This document shows, piece by piece, positions 62,436 through 64,000 of a stretch of 64,000 nt of DNA. Position numbers and translations under genes: made by a program. Source of the stretch: Bidens hawaiensis (lineage: Eukaryota; Streptophyta; Magnoliopsida; Asterales; Asteraceae); the NCBI GenBank assembly GCA_021521415.1, contig JAIQDT010005835.1, positions 78,793-142,792 of the forward strand, read 5' to 3'. Under the pieces are notes generated by a model. The model was not told the DNA's origin and made no database searches. It was given only the letters and a program-made list of their open reading frames with translations. How positions within the stretch are numbered: position 1 is the first letter of the stretch; every line of letters starts with the position of its first letter.

Positions 62436-63063
62436 CTCCCTTAAGCCCATGGACCTATGGCCCATTCCATCTCTTATTCCATCTTCTAAAGTCCAAGCCC
62501 GCCTTTTATTAGCTAATTGTCTAAACCAATAAACGACACACTATCAAATAACGAAATTTCGTTTATTATTATAATCGAAAGTAGGATGTTACAGCCTCTC
62601 ACCGTCGCAGGCCCGGGCCACCTCTCACCGTCGAAAACCGCTGCATGTCACCGTCGCCGGTCCCTGTTGCGGGTCAGCGTTGCCTCTCTCAGCCGAATCT
62701 GTCTTCGTTTAATCTTCTATCAGGTTCTCATGTTTTCAATTCCAAGTTACAAAATTAAACACTGAAAATCATTATTTGCCTATAATTGAACTGTATGTGA
62801 TAATAAAAAAAAGGATGTTTAAACTTCCAATTTTATCTGCTTCAATAAAATCTAAATAATTGAAGTACTTGTTATCTATATACCAATTAACAGAAAATTT
62901 TATTCAAATTTTGACCCGTGGATGAGTTCTTGCTATGATGTAAATTATAAAATTAATTTTTAAGTTATTTGTTAAAGTTAGTTTTAGTTTGTTAGATTGT
63001 TGGTTTTAATTTGTTAGTTTCTTAGTTTTAAATTTGTTTTTTTTTGTAATTGTTGATTTGTAG

Positions 63064-63301
63064 GTATTATGAATATATCATATATTTTCAAAGTGAACCA
63101 TTGAACCTTGGATCATCATCTTTAAGTAGTAAGTCGTCAAAAATAAATTTGGATTATCTACCATGGGATCCTTCCGAAAGGCAATCAATTTCATCTTATC
63201 ACCCAAGTCAAAATGATGAAATTAGATGGACATATCTACTTAGAAGTCCATTTCTAATGATGGTGCCTCTTTCATTATTTTATCGTATTTTTTTTATGTA
63301 A
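63064..63301 (+). pseudogene. hAT transposase N-terminal fragment (TTF/ZMYM1-like)
   Basis: After an acceptor-like gttgatttgtag the frame reads a segment with LPWDPSERQSISSYHPSQND and EIRWTYLLRSP. This matches the conserved stretch that begins plant hAT transposases of the TTF-zinc-finger (ZMYM1-like) group, normally followed by a Gly-Pro-Cys-Gln-Pro-type motif. Here the homology ends after YLLRSP and the DNA runs into the transposon's 3' end. So the catalytic RNase H-like and dimerisation domains are deleted and the fragment is non-functional as a transposase. Confidence 0.6.
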
Positions 63302-63438
63302 TGAACTTTTCCCGAACCATCGAACCGACCTGGACCTCAAATCGACCCAGAATTTTTTATGCCTGACTCTATGAATTGAATAATCTAAAAGTAGTGCACC
63401 ACCCGAAAAAAATTCATGGATCCACCACTGATAATAAT

Positions 63439-64000
63439 GTATATGCAAAGTTATCATTTTCTAATTTATTGTACTACTTAAAGATATAAAGTGATATAAA
63501 AATTAGAATAGAAAGAAAAAAGAAAAGGTACTTCCTCAACATTAAAATAAATATAAGTGTATATTTTAACAAGATAATGGTATATCCGATAGGCACCCTA
63601 TATGATACCTAGACGTGGATAAATCGGGTATTTTTTAAACCGTAATCGAATAGGAACCGGGTCTTTTGAAACAAGGTACAACTGGAACCGGTTCTCGTCA
63701 GGAACCGGGTAGGAATCAGACACCACCAGATTGGAAAAATATAAGAACCCAGTGGAACCGGGTAGAGTAGGAACCGAGTACGGGTTATACCCAAAAACTA
63801 CACCGGGTTTTCCGTTTTAAACAAAAGATGACTGTTAAACCGGTTCCAACGGCTATATAGTCGTTTTTGGACCGTTGGAACCGGTTTTTGAACATATAAA
63901 ACAAACACACATACTATAAATAGCTAGGTATAGTTTAAGACTTGATAAACCACTTGACTATCTCTAAAACTTACTTTAAATCGCAATTTAGATTAGGTTG
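63439..64000. repeat. AT-rich DNA with AACCGG-rich low-complexity block
   Basis: 63610-63890 is packed with ggaaccggg and accggtt variants in both orientations, like hAT subterminal repeats, but no boundary was defined before the window ends. No gene seen. Confidence 0.45.

Larger units (their letters stand above)
60268..62593 (-). mobile_element. Solo LTR, minus orientation, about 2.33 kb
   Basis: Plus-strand ends TGTAAGGCCCC and GATGTTACA, flanked by exact GCCTC repeats (60263-60267 and 62594-62598). The inverted relative is 55464-57697: they share the termini, the ttgcatacccta minisatellite, the GC-rich ggggcagagcccc/ggggcggcagcccc block (about 61285-61365) and the TATA box (62428-62435). 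It lacks gag, pol and a second LTR. In place of the TCGGCCA array of its relative it has a CGAAT/ATTCG array at 61495-61865, followed by DNA resembling the upstream module of the minus copia ORF3. Confidence 0.9.
59923..63430 (+). mobile_element. hAT-type deletion derivative containing a nested solo LTR
   Basis: Exact 8 bp flanking repeats ATAATAAT at 59915-59922 and 63431-63438. The termini are similar inverted sequences: CATGGGCGGATCTAC at the left and, reverse-complemented, CAGTGGTGGATCCATG at the right. An 8 bp target-site duplication and CA.GGCGGATC ends are hAT features. Removing the nested solo LTR leaves about 1.18 kb, far shorter than an autonomous hAT, and only a transposase N-terminal fragment survives (63064-63245). 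Confidence 0.85.

Overview
The window looks like a repeat-rich stretch of a dicot nuclear genome. It is AT-rich, has nested LTR retrotransposons, canonical GT-AG intron signals, plant-type Ty1/copia polyproteins and a plant-type Kazal-like inhibitor pair. The long extra ORF in both copia elements is of a kind I associate with Asteraceae (daisy family) retrotransposons. That placement is inference, not proven by the sequence. There is no bacterial-style gene organisation, rRNA, CRISPR array or functional tRNA.

Layout. 1-9600: intergenic DNA with decayed hAT-like elements, then a frameshifted, multi-exon 'gypsy-type transposase domain' gene (6287-8990) lying between two ~294 bp direct repeats. 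9600-22990: two small secreted Kazal-like protease inhibitor genes, both on the minus strand (10199-10441 and 17201-17440). The second has a 3.5 kb LTR element (17503-20993, TSD ACTGG) inserted about 62 bp upstream of its ATG, and that element is built almost wholly of tandem arrays. The same region holds a 481 bp TRIM (TSD GTTTA), an Au-type SINE, several MITE-like inverted-repeat elements and a TIR-bounded element at 21617-22812.

22996-54982 is one minus-strand Ty1/copia element (LTRs 23001-23533 and 54402-54977, TSD CGAAT) carrying gag, pol and a third long ORF downstream of pol that has two nonsense codons. Its gag is split by a 17 kb plus-strand copia element (35762-52779). The inserted element has intact gag and pol and near-identical 5.08 kb LTRs, and each LTR contains the whole homologous extra ORF (about 930 aa, intact). 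Inside each giant LTR, just after that ORF, is what looks like the ancestral polypurine tract followed by an ancestral 429 bp LTR. This suggests that the LTR boundary jumped upstream and swallowed the gene.

54983-64000: two solo LTRs of one family in opposite orientation (55464-57697 plus; 60268-62593 minus, TSD GCCTC). The second is nested in a deletion-derivative hAT transposon (59923-63430, TSD ATAATAAT). More MITE-like elements lie between.

How it fits together. The two copia elements share one architecture for the extra ORF: its own TATATAAG promoter, a probable 5'-UTR intron, and arrays of short inverted motifs with a CGAA/TTCG core confined to non-coding DNA. The motif differs between elements: GCGAAGTT/AACTTCGC in the plus element, ACGAATC/GATTCGT in the minus one. 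A stretch resembling the minus element's ORF-upstream module also appears inside the 60268-62593 solo LTR. The strongest hypothesis here is a retrotransposon-encoded factor paired with element-specific cis motifs. That pairing is inference.
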